DNA of 9,292 nt from Acidobacteriota bacterium (GCA_021799405.1 JAJZAL010000207.1:1-9292); one strand, 5' to 3'; shown: positions 1 to 6,685, numbered from the stretch's first letter. The notes: generated from the sequence alone by a model not told the origin. Translations and numbers: made by a program.

Positions 1-690
1 CCCACACTGCCGCGCAACAAGTACGTCCCGATCCGGCAGGAGAAGCCCAGCACAAAAGAAGAGGCCGTCCGACCGGAGTACAAGACATGCCAGTAAACCA
101 CCGAGGCCATCGTTACCGAGGGCAGCGAGAAGGGCGAAATACACAAAGTGTGCGCGCAGCCTGATTGCCCCATCCATCACCCAAAGAAGCAGCGCGAATC
201 CGGCGACGAAAAGGGTAAGGCGGAGGAGCAGAAACGCCGCCATGAAGAGGCACTCGCGCAGACCACCGGCATTCGTACCCTTGCCGCTATCGTCGCAGCG
301 GTTCTCGTGCGGCTGATGAAACGCGACCTGCTGTTTGTGGTCGAGCGGCTGGCGGCGATGTTGGACGAACGCCGTCTGGAGATCGTCGCCCGTCAGCGTG
401 GCATCAAGCAGGCGAAGGATAACGACTCCATCCCGAAGCTGTTTGCCGCCTACCTGCGCCGCGCCGAGGAAAGCGAGCTTGGCCGCTTGCTCGTTGAACT
501 GACGATCCTGCATTCCGCCACCCGGCAGAATGCCGCTCAAGTCCTACGCGATGCGGCTACCACCTACAAGGTGGACGTGGACGCCATCGTGCAGCAGATC
601 AAGCAGGAGTTTGCCGCGAAAGAGAAGGCGAAGCTGGCCAAGAAGCCCGTCGCAAAGCCCGTCCCGGCCAAAGCAAAGAAGTCCGCATAA
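1..690 (+). pseudogene. ParB-like partition/nuclease-domain protein, 3' part, interrupted by in-frame stop
   Basis: The reading frame enters from the left edge, meets TAA at 94-96 and continues open in the same frame to the TAA at 688-690. Protein-like sequence lies on both sides of the stop: LPRNKYVPIRQEKPS and EYKTCQ before it, TTEAIVTEGSEKGEIHKVC after it. The stretch across the stop looks like the Cys/His-rich segment (KTC ... HKVCAQPDCPIHH) seen near the C-terminus of some large ParB/RepB/Spo0J-family proteins. It is followed by a helical domain and a Lys/Ala/Pro-rich basic tail. The Cys and His residues suggest metal binding. The N-terminal ParB nuclease-like domain would lie outside the window. 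Translation restart is possible only at GTG 148, which has no ribosome binding site, so the product is probably truncated and non-functional. The family call is from memory of similar proteins; the in-frame stop is directly seen. Confidence 0.62.
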
Positions 691-708
691 CAGTCACAGA
701 ATCGCTTG

Positions 709-737
709 GGGGTCTGCCGCAAGGCAGGCCCCGTTTT
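709..737 (+). terminator. Intrinsic terminator after the ParB-like gene
   Basis: A 10-bp stem (709-718 with 723-732, one G-U pair) closes a GCAA loop of the GNRA type. It is followed by GTTTT. It lies 18 bases after the stop codon at 688-690, the expected place for a rho-independent terminator of the ParB-like transcript. Confidence 0.75.
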
Positions 738-767
738 CATGATGCCCGTCTTCCTACCCTGGGCGTG

Positions 768-789
768 GCTCCTGCCGCCTGGCAGGAGC
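768..789. other. Second GC-rich hairpin between the ParB-like gene and hsdM
   Basis: A perfect 9-bp inverted repeat (GCTCCTGCC with GGCAGGAGC) has a 4-base loop. It shares the CTGCCGC...GGCAG core of the terminator 60 bases upstream but is followed only by GCTTTG, not a clear T tract. It may be a weak or degraded terminator, or a leader hairpin of the hsdM transcript. The gap 691-903 holds only these two hairpins and no gene that I can support. Confidence 0.4.
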
Positions 790-903
790 GCTTTGTCCGC
801 CCCCGCCCGACGGGCCTGGAAGAGCAAAGTATCCCGCCTTGTAACCCAAATAGCGGAGCATCAGGTCGAAGTTGATAAGATTAACCCGAACCGAAGCAAG
901 ACT

Positions 904-1662
904 ATGGCTGATTCTGTAACTCTCACTGCATCCTCTGCCTTGGATGGCCTGGAAGCCAAGCTCTGGGCCGCTGCCGACGCTCTCCGCAACAATATGGACG
1001 CGGCGGAGTACAAGCACGTCGTCCTTGGCCTCATCTTCCTCAAGTACATCTCCGACGCCTTCGAGGCGAAGCGTGCTGAACTGGTCGCTCTCGCTGCCGA
1101 AGGCGCAGACCCGGAAGACCCGGATGAGTACCGCGCCGAGAACATCTTCTGGGTGCCCAAAGAAGGCCGCTGGTCCGTCCTCAAGGACAACGCGCCGCAG
1201 CCCACCATTGGCGAGCTGGTCGATGACGCCATGGCCGCAATCGAGCGCGATAATCCTTCGCTTCAAGGGGTACTCCCCAAGGACTACGCCCGCCCCGGCC
1301 TCGACAAGCAGCGCCTCGGCCAGCTCGTCAACCTCGTCAGCAACATCGCGCTCGGCAGCCCGGCAGACCGCGCCAAGGACATGCTCGGCCGCGTCTATGA
1401 GTACTTCCTCTCGCAGTTCGCCAGCGCCGAGGGCAAAAAGGGCGGCCAGTTCTACACTCCCGCCCACGTCGTGCGCGTGCTGGTGGAGATGCTCGCTCCG
1501 TACAAAGGCCGCGTCTACGATCCCTGCTGCGGACCGGCTGTAAATCACTCAATCCACACTCAGCAAGCAGATTTTCAAGCTAGAAGACGCAATCGGCTTC
1601 CAGCTTTTCATTCACAGCCGTCCACTGGTCGAAATCACGGATGCAGGGCGCGTATTCGTTGA
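904..1662 (+). pseudogene. hsdM: Type I restriction-modification methyltransferase (HsdM), truncated 5' fragment fused to foreign sequence
   Basis: HsdM is the N6-adenine methylase subunit of type I restriction systems and normally has about 480-550 residues. Here the homologous part is residues 1-210 (904-1533). The N-terminal HsdM helical domain shows [20 protein letters not shown] and FLKYISDAF, followed by [16 protein letters not shown] and the SAM-binding motif start DPCCG (206-210). The expected continuation SGGMF is missing. After G210 the frame reads unrelated residues and ends at a stop at 1660-1662. The NPPF/Y catalytic motif and target-recognition partner HsdS are absent, so methylation is impossible. 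The ATG at 904 is the conserved family start; an upstream start at 706 in the same frame would add non-homologous residues. No good Shine-Dalgarno is seen. The break coincides with the start of LysR-like coding sequence, which indicates a deletion or recombination junction. Confidence 0.85.
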
Positions 1663-2392
1663 AGAGGCGCGGGAGGCCGTCTTTCATGCCGAACGTGCGG
1701 TGTTGTCTGGTAAGGCGATAGCGAATGGAGCCGAGGACATTCTCAATTTTGGAAAGTCGGCGTATACCGACCCTTTTCTGGTCTCAACCCTCTTGTCCGT
1801 TCACCTTCCGCTATTCCCAGGTCTGAAGGTAAAAGTTTGGAGCAACTTCTCAAACGAGCTTGCACAACAGGTCATCGCAGGAACGCTCGATCTTGCCGTG
1901 ATAACTGGTGTGCCGGACACGTCGAAACTCCACCTGGATACGATTGCGGATGATCCTTTTTATATCGCTATGGCGATGGAGGACGAACTGGCAGCACACC
2001 GAGAAATCGATTTGGAACAGATGCAGAATCGGAACTGGATACTTCTCGGTCAACATGCGAATCCCTATCTCTACGATCTGATTCAGGTGGTTGCTTCGAA
2101 CAAGGGCGTTCACTTTTCCGAGATTCATCCCTTTACAAGCCCCGATGAAGCCTCAGAACTGATTCGTGAGTATCAAGGGCTGGCATTTCTGCCGCAAACC
2201 GCAGCATGGAGAATTGCACGCGATGGCATTACGATGCGGCCATTGGCAGAGGATCGGCTTCGCCTCGTCATGAAACTTGCAATCCGTAGCAATAACAAAT
2301 CGCGTCTTGTAAATGAGTTTATCCATGCAGCCGGGAGAAAGCTAAAGAGTGTTGGGCAGGCTGCTCAGGGAAGATTGCCGCTAACGGGATGA
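1535..2392 (+). pseudogene. LysR-family transcriptional regulator, 5'-truncated
   Basis: In the frame ending at TGA 2390-2392 the sequence reads RL, a TAA stop (1541-1543), then [19 protein letters not shown] and the wing region with [13 protein letters not shown]. This is the second half of the winged helix-turn-helix of LysR regulators. A LysR substrate-binding domain follows (about 1735-2340), with the typical patterns FPGLKVKV, GTLDLAVITG, HPF and YQGLAFLPQTAAW. About 25 N-terminal residues, including the first HTH helix, are missing and replaced by the hsdM fragment. The stop codon sits right at the junction. A GTG at 1700 could start only a 230-residue protein without a DNA-binding domain. 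It is therefore almost certainly non-functional as a regulator. Its 3' end overlaps the convergent zinc-ribbon gene by 12 bases. Confidence 0.85.
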
Positions 2393-2596
2393 CTCACTTT
2401 TCTTTGCCGGTTCGGATTCCGGCATTTCGCGTATTTCTACATTCAGCGGCCCCTCATGGCCGCATTGGGGGCAGAGAAAAATCCCCGATGTGAGCGGCCT
2501 GCCTTCAAATACTTCCCGGCGAGTGGCTGCGCCACAATTTTTGCATACGTGAAAATGTAGTAGTTGTGGCAGTGATTCGTTCGGGCCGGTGGACAT
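2381..2596 (-). CDS. Small zinc-ribbon protein, function unknown
   Basis: This 71-residue protein has two CxxC knuckles, CKNCG (C18, C21) and CPQCG (C42, C45), 20 residues apart. That is the layout of a zinc ribbon binding one Zn ion. The segment between them (REVFEGRPLTSGIF) is conserved-looking, and the C-terminal 15 residues are charged and probably disordered. AAAGGAG lies 13 bases before the ATG, a rather long spacing. There is no signal peptide or membrane segment, so it is probably cytosolic. Its 3' end overlaps the end of the broken LysR gene on the other strand. It lies 94 bases downstream of the long SDR on the same strand and may be co-transcribed with it. I do not recognise a specific function; small ribbon proteins of this kind may bind nucleic acid or serve a structural role. 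Coding status is supported by the Cys pattern and the ribosome binding site. Confidence 0.7.
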   Translation of the reverse strand: MSTGPNESLPQLLHFHVCKNCGAATRREVFEGRPLTSGIFLCPQCGHEGPLNVEIREMPESEPAKKSESSR

Positions 2597-2690
2597 TGTG
2601 TTTCATTTGCTCCTTTTAGTGTCGTACTCTGCATACAAAGAGGGTGTATTAGTGTGGAGCTCATTCCAAAGTGGCTCAAATCTCCCCGTT

Positions 2691-3635
2691 TCATTTTGGA
2701 ATCGTTGACAGCAAGGTACGGGTTTCAGCGACAACGCGGTCCTGGAATTTCGGGTCGCGCACGAGCGCGGAGCCTTGCATCGGATGGCCGCCCTCGTCGT
2801 AGTAGACGCCGGTCCGCCCCGAGGTATCCGTCAGGATTGTTGTGATCACGCGCGCGGCTCGCTTCGGGGTACTCAAAATTTTCATGAAGGGCATGAACAA
2901 CGGCACGAGCAGCGGGACGATGGATTTCTGAAGGAAGCGCACGAAGGCTCCTGCGCTATCGCCCCCGAGACCGGTGGTTGGGTTTACGCCCGGTTCGACC
3001 GCGTTGAAGTGCAGCCGTGGGGTCTCGCGGGCGAACGCTAATGTCGCAGCAAGGATGGCTTGCTTGGATGTTGCGTAGGAGTCCATCCCCGGCTTCACGG
3101 AACCGCCAGGTTCCCATTCGCCGCGCGCGCTCGCCGTTGCTGAGATATAGCGACCGCCGCGGAAACCGAAAGCCACGGCAGGTTTGCGCTCAGGGTCTTC
3201 GACGGCGGAAACGATGAAGACGACGTTCGTACCATCGGGAAGATGCGGTACGAGCGCCTCCGTCAGCGCGAACGGACCGAGGTGGTTTGTTGCGAACGTC
3301 ATGTCCCATCCCCGCGCATTCTTCGTAGCGACACGCATCTGCATGATGCCCGCGTTGTTGAGCAGACCGGCGATTGGAAGCCGAAGTGCGATGATCTCTG
3401 CCGCCGCACGGCGCACGCTGGCGATATCGGATAGGTCGCACACGACCGACACGGCGCGACCGCCCTTTTGTTCGAGAGCCTTTTGCAGCTTGCTGAGCTT
3501 TTCACGATCGCGCCCGACCAGGACAACCGTGCCGTGTTTCGCAATCTCAAATGCTGTGGCACGTCCAATGCCGGAAGTTGGCCCGGTAATGACGTATGCC
3601 TTGCTGCCGGTGGAATTGTTCACGTTTTTCGGCAT
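2691..3635 (-). CDS. Short-chain dehydrogenase/reductase, long (314-aa) retinol-dehydrogenase/WWOX-like type
   Basis: This is an NAD(P)-dependent oxidoreductase of the SDR superfamily with a Rossmann fold. Visible motifs are the cofactor glycine motif TGPTSGIG (17-24), GRD (41-43) after the second strand, where R42 suggests NADP(H) preference, CDLSD (66-70), NNAG (93-96), catalytic N117 (ATNHLG), S143, and YATSK giving Y187 and K191, then EPGVNPTTG. All four catalytic residues (N, S, Y, K) are present, so it should be active. A hydrophobic stretch at about 239-252 (IVPLLVPLFMPFMK) resembles the membrane-contacting or substrate-lid region of retinol/protochlorophyllide-reductase-like SDRs. Length about 310 fits that subgroup better than the ~250-aa classical SDRs. 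AAAAGGAG stands 8-9 bases before the ATG. The substrate cannot be told. It lies downstream of another SDR on the same strand, separated by an SDR remnant. Confidence 0.9.
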   Translation of the reverse strand: MPKNVNNSTGSKAYVITGPTSGIGRATAFEIAKHGTVVLVGRDREKLSKLQKALEQKGGRAVSVVCDLSDIASVRRAAAEIIALRLPIAGLLNNAGIMQMRVATKNARGWDMTFATNHLGPFALTEALVPHLPDGTNVVFIVSAVEDPERKPAVAFGFRGGRYISATASARGEWEPGGSVKPGMDSYATSKQAILAATLAFARETPRLHFNAVEPGVNPTTGLGGDSAGAFVRFLQKSIVPLLVPLFMPFMKILSTPKRAARVITTILTDTSGRTGVYYDEGGHPMQGSALVRDPKFQDRVVAETRTLLSTIPK

Positions 3636-3682
3636 TGCTGCTTCTCCTTTTTGTGCGTCCTCTGGTTCTCTCTATGGAGCGA

Positions 3683-3840
3683 TTAAACGTAGCCGCCCGT
3701 TACCTCGATACGCTCCGCATTGATCCAGCGATTGTCCTCAGAGAGCAGCGACGAGATCATCCGGCCGATGTCTTCAGGAACACCCGCTCGGCCTGACGCT
3801 GTTGCTTCCGCCAGCCGCAGCCATTCGCTGCCATTCTGCT
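3683..3840 (-). pseudogene. C-terminal remnant of another classical SDR
   Basis: Between the two intact SDR genes the minus strand reads ASGRAGVPEDIGRMISSLL, then SEDNRWINAERIEVTGGYV and a TAA (complement of 3683-3685). It aligns with the last ~45 residues of the neighbouring 251-aa SDR (TALGRAGLPDDIGPMIATLL, then SDENRWVNGQRIEVSGGMFL). The two copies differ at many bases, so this is not a recent duplicate but the tail of a diverged paralogue. Homology fades upstream of about 3815, and no ATG with the SDR N-terminal domain is present. It is the leftover of a third SDR, mostly deleted, perhaps by recombination between tandem copies. Confidence 0.75.
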
Positions 3841-3863
3841 TGAACCTCCTTGTTGCAGATAGT

Positions 3864-4619
3864 TCAAAGGAACATGCCGCCGGAAACCTCGATTCGCTGC
3901 CCGTTGACCCAGCGATTCTCGTCCGAAAGAAGCGTGGCGATCATTGGACCGATGTCATCCGGCAGTCCGGCGCGGCCCAGTGCGGTCATACTTGCGACCA
4001 CTTTATTGACCTCGGGATTGTCACGCACCATGCCACCGCTAAAGTCCGTTTGAATCGCTCCTGGAGCGACTACGTTGGCTGTGATACCCCGGGGGCCCAG
4101 CTCCTTGGCAAGATAGCGCGTGAGCACTTCGACAGCGCCCTTCGCTGCCCCGTAAGCTGAACTTCCGGGCAAGGCAAAGCGGGCCAGACCAGAAGACACG
4201 TTCACGATGCGGCCACCGTCGTTCATCAGCGGCAGCAGCTTCTGCGTGAGAAAGTAAACACCTTTCACGTGAACATCGAAGATCGAGTCAAACTGTTCTT
4301 CAGTCGTCTCAGTAAAGCCGACGTGCAAAGAATTACCAGCGTTGTTCACCAGGTAGTCAAAACGCTCACGACCCCAGCTTTGGAGGGTCCTGCGAACTTC
4401 TTCCACGAAGCCATCGAATGAGGGAATCTCACCCGTGTCCAGGCGGAATCCCGCGGCCCTTCGGCCCAACGCCTCACATTCGCGAACGAGGCTCTCAGCC
4501 TCCTGCTCATTCACGCGCCAGGTGAAGATCAGATCCACGCCGCGTTTGGCAAGGTTGATGGCGGTGTTGCGGCCCAGGCCGCGGCTTCCGCCGGTGATGA
4601 TCGCGAGTTTCTCTGTCAT
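3864..4619 (-). CDS. Classical short-chain dehydrogenase/reductase (FabG-like, 251 aa)
   Basis: This SDR oxidoreductase of normal length shows the NADP-binding TGGSRGLG (9-16), D61 after the third strand, NNAG (92-95), S143 and YGAAK (Y156, K160), followed by VAPGAIQTDF and the usual C-terminal RWVNGQRIEVSGG. The position usually held by the catalytic Asn (strand FDVxVKG) is His117. This substitution occurs in some SDR subgroups, so activity cannot be excluded. GGAG lies 8 bases before the ATG. It may head a minus-strand group with the SDR remnant, the 314-aa SDR and the zinc-ribbon gene. It is divergent from the LysR regulator at 4963, which suggests that LysR controls it in response to a small aromatic or carbonyl compound. 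The substrate is unknown; it is more likely a secondary-metabolite or xenobiotic carbonyl reductase than the essential FabG. Confidence 0.93.
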   Translation of the reverse strand: MTEKLAIITGGSRGLGRNTAINLAKRGVDLIFTWRVNEQEAESLVRECEALGRRAAGFRLDTGEIPSFDGFVEEVRRTLQSWGRERFDYLVNNAGNSLHVGFTETTEEQFDSIFDVHVKGVYFLTQKLLPLMNDGGRIVNVSSGLARFALPGSSAYGAAKGAVEVLTRYLAKELGPRGITANVVAPGAIQTDFSGGMVRDNPEVNKVVASMTALGRAGLPDDIGPMIATLLSDENRWVNGQRIEVSGGMFL

Positions 4620-4658
4620 AATCCTTTCTCCATTGTCGTTAGCAATGTATTTCTGCTT

Positions 4659-4830
4659 TCATTGCGGCTTCATCAGCAGGACTCACTTGGTCTCGCCGTC
4701 GTCTCCTAACGCTATCGCCTCACTAATCTGATCGAGGCGGAAAGCGTGGCCAATTCTGGTTCGGAAGAGTAGATGAGAACCGAAAACCCAAAGACCTTCG
4801 CAGTGCTCTGCCGCTTCTAGAAGTTTGGGG
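4659..4830 (-). pseudogene. Possible degraded 3' end of a medium-chain dehydrogenase/quinone oxidoreductase
   Basis: On the minus strand an open frame ends RTRIGHAFRLDQISEAIALG, DDGETK, TGA, then VLLMKPQ and another TGA at 4659-4661. This resembles the C-terminus of zinc-independent MDR/quinone oxidoreductases, where an IGxxFPLxxIxEAH segment is followed by a GKVVL strand. The GK before VLL is replaced by the TGA. The frame upstream (to about 4964) is open but has no recognisable Rossmann domain, and it overlaps the LysR promoter. I read it as a relic used as intergenic DNA between the SDR and LysR genes. Short similarity only, so uncertain. Apart from this and the promoter elements the 343-base gap contains nothing else I can support. 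Confidence 0.38.
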
Positions 4831-4924
4831 ACGTTGGTCACCGCGAATCCCCAGCTTCGTTCCCATCGTCGATCGGCGAACAACCCATCTGATGCTAAGC
4901 CGAAATCCTCGGAAGCATACTTTG

Positions 4925-4962
4925 TTGGATCGCATATATGCCTGTTGGCTATACTCGACTTC
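4925..4962 (+). promoter_or_regulatory. Putative promoter and palindrome of the LysR gene (leaderless arrangement)
   Basis: TATACT at 4950-4955 matches the -10 consensus at 5 of 6 positions and lies 7 bases before the ATG at 4963. A possible -35 TTGGAT (4925-4930) is 19 bases upstream, a long spacer. Within the spacer is the perfect 10-bp palindrome GCATATATGC (4932-4941), a candidate LysR or other operator. No Shine-Dalgarno precedes the ATG. The mRNA would start at or next to the ATG. Confidence 0.42.
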
Positions 4963-5862
4963 ATGGAGCTTCGTCATCTACGGTATTTCGTAGCAGTCGC
5001 CGAGAAGGAAAACATTAGTCAAGCTGCGAAGGCCCTGCACGTTTCGCAACCTGCCCTGAGCCGGCAAATGCGTGATTTGGAAGATGAACTTGGAAGTTCG
5101 CTGTTCAAGCGTGGTGGCAAGTTTGTCCGTCTAACGGAAGCGGGTCACGTTTTCTTGCGCGAGGCCCATGCCGCGTTAATGCGGGTAGACGATGCAGTCG
5201 CGATAACGAAGGCGGCGGCACACAGGAAGCGTAATCAGATTGGCGTCGGTTACGGGCCTGTTCCAACGGCTGAGATCCTGCCTCGGGCATTGCAGGCCTT
5301 TCAACGAAGCAATCCGCAGGTGAAGGTAATACTTCGCGCCATGACAACTGAAGAGATGGTTCGGGCATTACGGTCTGGAAATATCGATATTTCTCTGATG
5401 GCAGATGGACTGTCCGGGGACCTTGAGGGGTTGGACGTGACGGAGCTTTGTACCTACCCTCTCCGCGTTGCTGTTCCGAGAAGTCATCGCTTCGCGCGAA
5501 TGCGCGCTGTCCAGATCGGCGAAGTAGCCAAGGAGCCGATAATTTCTCTCAGTCGCGAAGGCTTCAAGTGGTATCACGTCTTGGTCCAGCGGCTTCTGTC
5601 GCCATTCAACAGGGCTTTCGAAATTGCGGAGGAGCACGACAATTCACAAGGCGTAATTGCCGCAGTTGAAGCGGGCCGCGGTGTTGCTATCGCGTGGTCG
5701 GTGGTGGCGCGAACAGCAGGAGATCGCATCGTTCTTCGTCCGCTCAAGCCAGAGCCCCAGCCGCTACCCATCCTGATGGCTTTTCGGGATTCAAACACTT
5801 CTCCACTTACTGCAGCGTTCGTGGCAGCTGTCAGAGACCTCACGGTAGGTTCGCGCGCCTGA
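4963..5862 (+). CDS. LysR-family transcriptional regulator
   Basis: LysR-type regulators bind DNA as tetramers and respond to small effectors, often controlling a divergent gene. The 299-residue protein starting at ATG 4963 has the canonical N-terminus MELRHLRYFVAVAEKENISQ. The winged HTH follows (AAKALHVSQPALSRQMRDLE, about 19-38, then LFKRGGKFVRLTEAGHVFL), and the substrate-binding domain runs from about residue 90 to 290. An upstream in-frame ATG at 4825 would add 46 non-homologous residues across the promoter, so 4963 is preferred. It is divergent from the 251-aa SDR, which is its probable target. The subgroup resembles CatR/BenM/CbbR-like proteins only in general form, so the effector is unknown. 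It converges with the tetR gene with a 68-base gap. Confidence 0.93.
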   Translation: MELRHLRYFVAVAEKENISQAAKALHVSQPALSRQMRDLEDELGSSLFKRGGKFVRLTEAGHVFLREAHAALMRVDDAVAITKAAAHRKRNQIGVGYGPVPTAEILPRALQAFQRSNPQVKVILRAMTTEEMVRALRSGNIDISLMADGLSGDLEGLDVTELCTYPLRVAVPRSHRFARMRAVQIGEVAKEPIISLSREGFKWYHVLVQRLLSPFNRAFEIAEEHDNSQGVIAAVEAGRGVAIAWSVVARTAGDRIVLRPLKPEPQPLPILMAFRDSNTSPLTAAFVAAVRDLTVGSRA

Positions 5863-5930
5863 AGGGCCTGTCGTCAAGACGGCAATAAACCTTCCTCTCA
5901 GATCGGCCTTCTTGCTTGCGCTTCAATTAT

Positions 5931-6578
5931 TCATGACAGGTGGAGCAGCTTCCACATCACCTTCGCTGCCGATGTTGCCTGCTTCGCAATCTCTCCCGGC
6001 GTCACGGTAACGAGGCCGTGTAGCGCGCTTTCGAATATCCCAGCCCGAAGCAGGGCCTCATAGACGGCGGCATCCTGCCATGCGTCTCTGGGGGACAACT
6101 CGCGCCTGACCGTGAGGGACCTCAGATAAAGTGCCAGAATCCCGGTGCGGCCTCGCGCGACGTTCTCCTGGTAATGGTGGCCGATTTCCGGAAATCGGTC
6201 GGCGTCGCGCGTGACAACGCGGTAGAGCGCAACCTGCTCTGGAAGCAGCAGATGACCAAGGTATGCGCGCCCGGCCTGCATCAGCCCCTTCCGTGTGGCT
6301 TGCCGAAACCAGGGAAACCTCTTGCAAAACTCTTGCTCATCCAGCTTTTCCGCAGACAGGAGATGATCGGTGCATGCAGCAATCATGACTCGGTGGAACA
6401 GTTTGTCCTTGTTTGCAAAGTGACTGTAGATCGTCTTCACGGAGACGCGTGCTGTTCGGGCAATAGCATCCATGGAGGCGACGGCAAAACCATCCCGCAA
6501 GAAATGGTCTCGTGCCGCGGCAACAATCAGGCGTTCTTTCTCAGTGCTCAAACTGGGGATTGAAAAAGTCTTGCCCAT
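5931..6578 (-). CDS. TetR/AcrR-family transcriptional repressor
   Basis: This 215-residue protein has an N-terminal TetR HTH domain at about 13-62: ERLIVAAARDHFLRDGF, then MDAIARTARVSVKTIYSHF and ANKDKLF, matching the family pattern of helix 1, the recognition helix and the YxHFxxKxxLF ending. The helical ligand-binding C-terminal half is of the AefR-like type often seen in Proteobacteria and Acidobacteria. GGAGG stands 10 bases before the ATG. It is divergent from the reductase gene at 6727, and the 148-base gap carries a double palindrome that is the likely operator. The expected circuit is autorepression plus repression of the reductase, relieved by a small hydrophobic or electrophilic ligand. 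The ligand cannot be told from sequence. Confidence 0.93.
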   Translation of the reverse strand: MGKTFSIPSLSTEKERLIVAAARDHFLRDGFAVASMDAIARTARVSVKTIYSHFANKDKLFHRVMIAACTDHLLSAEKLDEQEFCKRFPWFRQATRKGLMQAGRAYLGHLLLPEQVALYRVVTRDADRFPEIGHHYQENVARGRTGILALYLRSLTVRRELSPRDAWQDAAVYEALLRAGIFESALHGLVTVTPGEIAKQATSAAKVMWKLLHLS

Positions 6579-6625
6579 CGTACGGGAGCCTCCGCACTCT
6601 TCGAAAGATTAACGGAATTGTCTTG

Positions 6626-6685
6626 CATCTACAACGATCGTTTCCTCATCTGTTTTTCTGTCGAGGGAAACGATCGTTGTAGATG
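6626..6685. promoter_or_regulatory. Double TetR operator: perfect 20-bp inverted repeat
   Basis: Arms 6626-6645 and 6666-6685 are exact reverse complements over 20 bases, separated by 20 bases. Each arm contains the self-complementary decamer AACGATCGTT (6633-6642 and 6669-6678), with centres 36 bp apart. The arms start 48 bases from the tetR start and end 41 bases from the reductase start. A palindromic site in the shared region of a TetR gene and its divergent neighbour is the classical operator layout. TTGTAG at the outer side of each arm could serve as a -35 element, but no convincing -10 was found. Confidence 0.82.

Noticed and set aside
706..903. Upstream start for the hsdM fragment
   Set aside because: It begins inside the terminator hairpin; HsdM homology begins at the ATG at 904.
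754..1548. Long 264-codon minus-strand open frame opposite hsdM
   Set aside because: It is a GC-rich antisense shadow of a clearly homologous hsdM frame; its product is rich in Val/Asp/Glu repeats with no recognisable domain, and it has no ribosome binding site.
3184..3723. Plus-strand open frame of 179 codons across the start of the long SDR
   Set aside because: The minus-strand frame has all SDR motifs; the plus frame is low in protein-like patterns and has no ribosome binding site.
4825..4962. Upstream in-frame start for the LysR gene
   Set aside because: The 46 extra residues are not LysR-like, cover the promoter-like elements, and the family start MELRHLRYF is at 4963.
6174..6563. Plus-strand open frame of 129 codons opposite tetR
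   Set aside because: It lies wholly within a well-supported TetR gene on the other strand and shows no domain.
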